Shown piece by piece: positions 13,801 to 14,189 of a stretch of DNA of 14,189 nucleotides (position 1 is the stretch's first letter; each line of letters opens with the position of its first letter). Under the pieces are notes generated by a model, which worked only from the letters and a program-made list of their open reading frames with translations, was not told where the DNA came from and did no database searches. Source of the DNA: Betaproteobacteria bacterium (GTDB lineage: Bacteria; Pseudomonadota; Gammaproteobacteria; Burkholderiales; Burkholderiaceae_C). Made by a program: the position numbers and the translations under genes. Location: assembly GCA_009923345.1 (NCBI GenBank), contig RFTR01000031.1:1-14189 (forward strand), read 5' to 3'.

Positions 13801-14189
13801 GGCAGGCCATCATACGCAGGGGTTTGGCTTGGCAAGCCCCAATGCGCTTCATACACAGGCCCTAAAAAGTACAAGCCATCGGGGCTAAAGGTAGGTGCTG
13901 CAGCGTTGCGGTCTTTCGCAGTCAGAACTTCAGACATCCATTGAGGCGCATGTTCGCCTGTGCCAACTTTGACAAAACAGCCCATCAGATTGCGAATCAT
14001 GTGGTGCAGAAACGCATTGGCTTCAAATTCAAACCGCCAATAGGCCGAGTCGGGCGAAGTACTCTTGCGGCTGATATCTATGCGAGTCATATTTTTAACG
14101 GGGCTCAATGCCTGACAACTCGACGCGCGAAATGATGTGAAATCGTGTTCCCCTATTAGATGCTGCGCCGCTTCTTGCAAGTTTTGTAG
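13797..14189 (-). CDS. truA: tRNA pseudouridine synthase A, C-terminal half (5' part off the window)
   Basis: Makes pseudouridine at positions 38-40 of the tRNA anticodon stem. The frame is open to the right edge, leaving 130 visible residues of a usual ~265. Family segments are GEHDFTSFRASSCQ, RFEFEANAFLHHMIRNLMG and VGTGE, then the C-terminal SPDGLYFLGPVYE. The catalytic aspartate lies in the missing N-terminal half. The stop overlaps trpF as ATGA. truA directly before trpF is a familiar betaproteobacterial and pseudomonad arrangement. Confidence 0.96.
   Translation of the reverse strand, partial: LQNLQEAAQHLIGEHDFTSFRASSCQALSPVKNMTRIDISRKSTSPDSAYWRFEFEANAFLHHMIRNLMGCFVKVGTGEHAPQWMSEVLTAKDRNAAAPTFSPDGLYFLGPVYEAHWGLPSQTPAYDGLP

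Overview
The window is about 14.2 kb of bacterial chromosome. Gene content, gene order and protein wording suggest a betaproteobacterium of the order Burkholderiales, probably close to Comamonadaceae. This rests on recalled family resemblance (for example RecO, the PdxJ variant, and the truA-trpF-trpB-trpA-accD order), not on a computed placement. Base composition in the genes is close to half GC by eye. No rRNA, tRNA, insertion sequence or CRISPR array was recognised.

Left block (1-7781, plus strand). This is a tight run of housekeeping genes: lepA (5' end cut off), lepB, rnc, era, recO, pdxJ, acpS and nagZ. Junctions are TAATG or ATGA overlaps, a 38-base overlap (era/recO) or gaps of 8-11 bases, so they are probably co-transcribed. 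The genes cover translation and ribosome maturation (LepA, RNase III, Era), protein export (LepB), recombination repair (RecO), vitamin B6 synthesis (PdxJ), acyl-carrier-protein activation (AcpS) and peptidoglycan recycling (NagZ). Two very small plus-strand genes follow nagZ: a 38-residue four-cysteine protein and a 53-residue lysine-rich protein. A good intrinsic terminator (7794-7835) ends the block.

Middle (7782-8416). This is the only accessory-looking stretch. It holds a possible 71-residue minus-strand ORF, a perfect 18-base palindrome resembling a lux box, a stand-alone LuxR/GerE-type helix-turn-helix ORF with no ligand-binding domain and no ATG start, and a 70-base segment with only 6 G/C bases. 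It could be a tiny regulatory unit or the remains of a decayed LuxR-type regulator.

Right block (8417-14189, minus strand). In transcription order: truA (5' part off the window), trpF, trpB, trpA, accD and lysS. truA/trpF and trpB/trpA overlap by 4 bases and trpA/accD are 21 bases apart. The 127-base trpF-trpB spacer carries two hairpins and a short ORF with one Trp codon. The block joins tRNA pseudouridylation, the last steps of tryptophan synthesis, the first step of fatty acid synthesis and lysyl-tRNA charging. The two blocks converge on the middle region.
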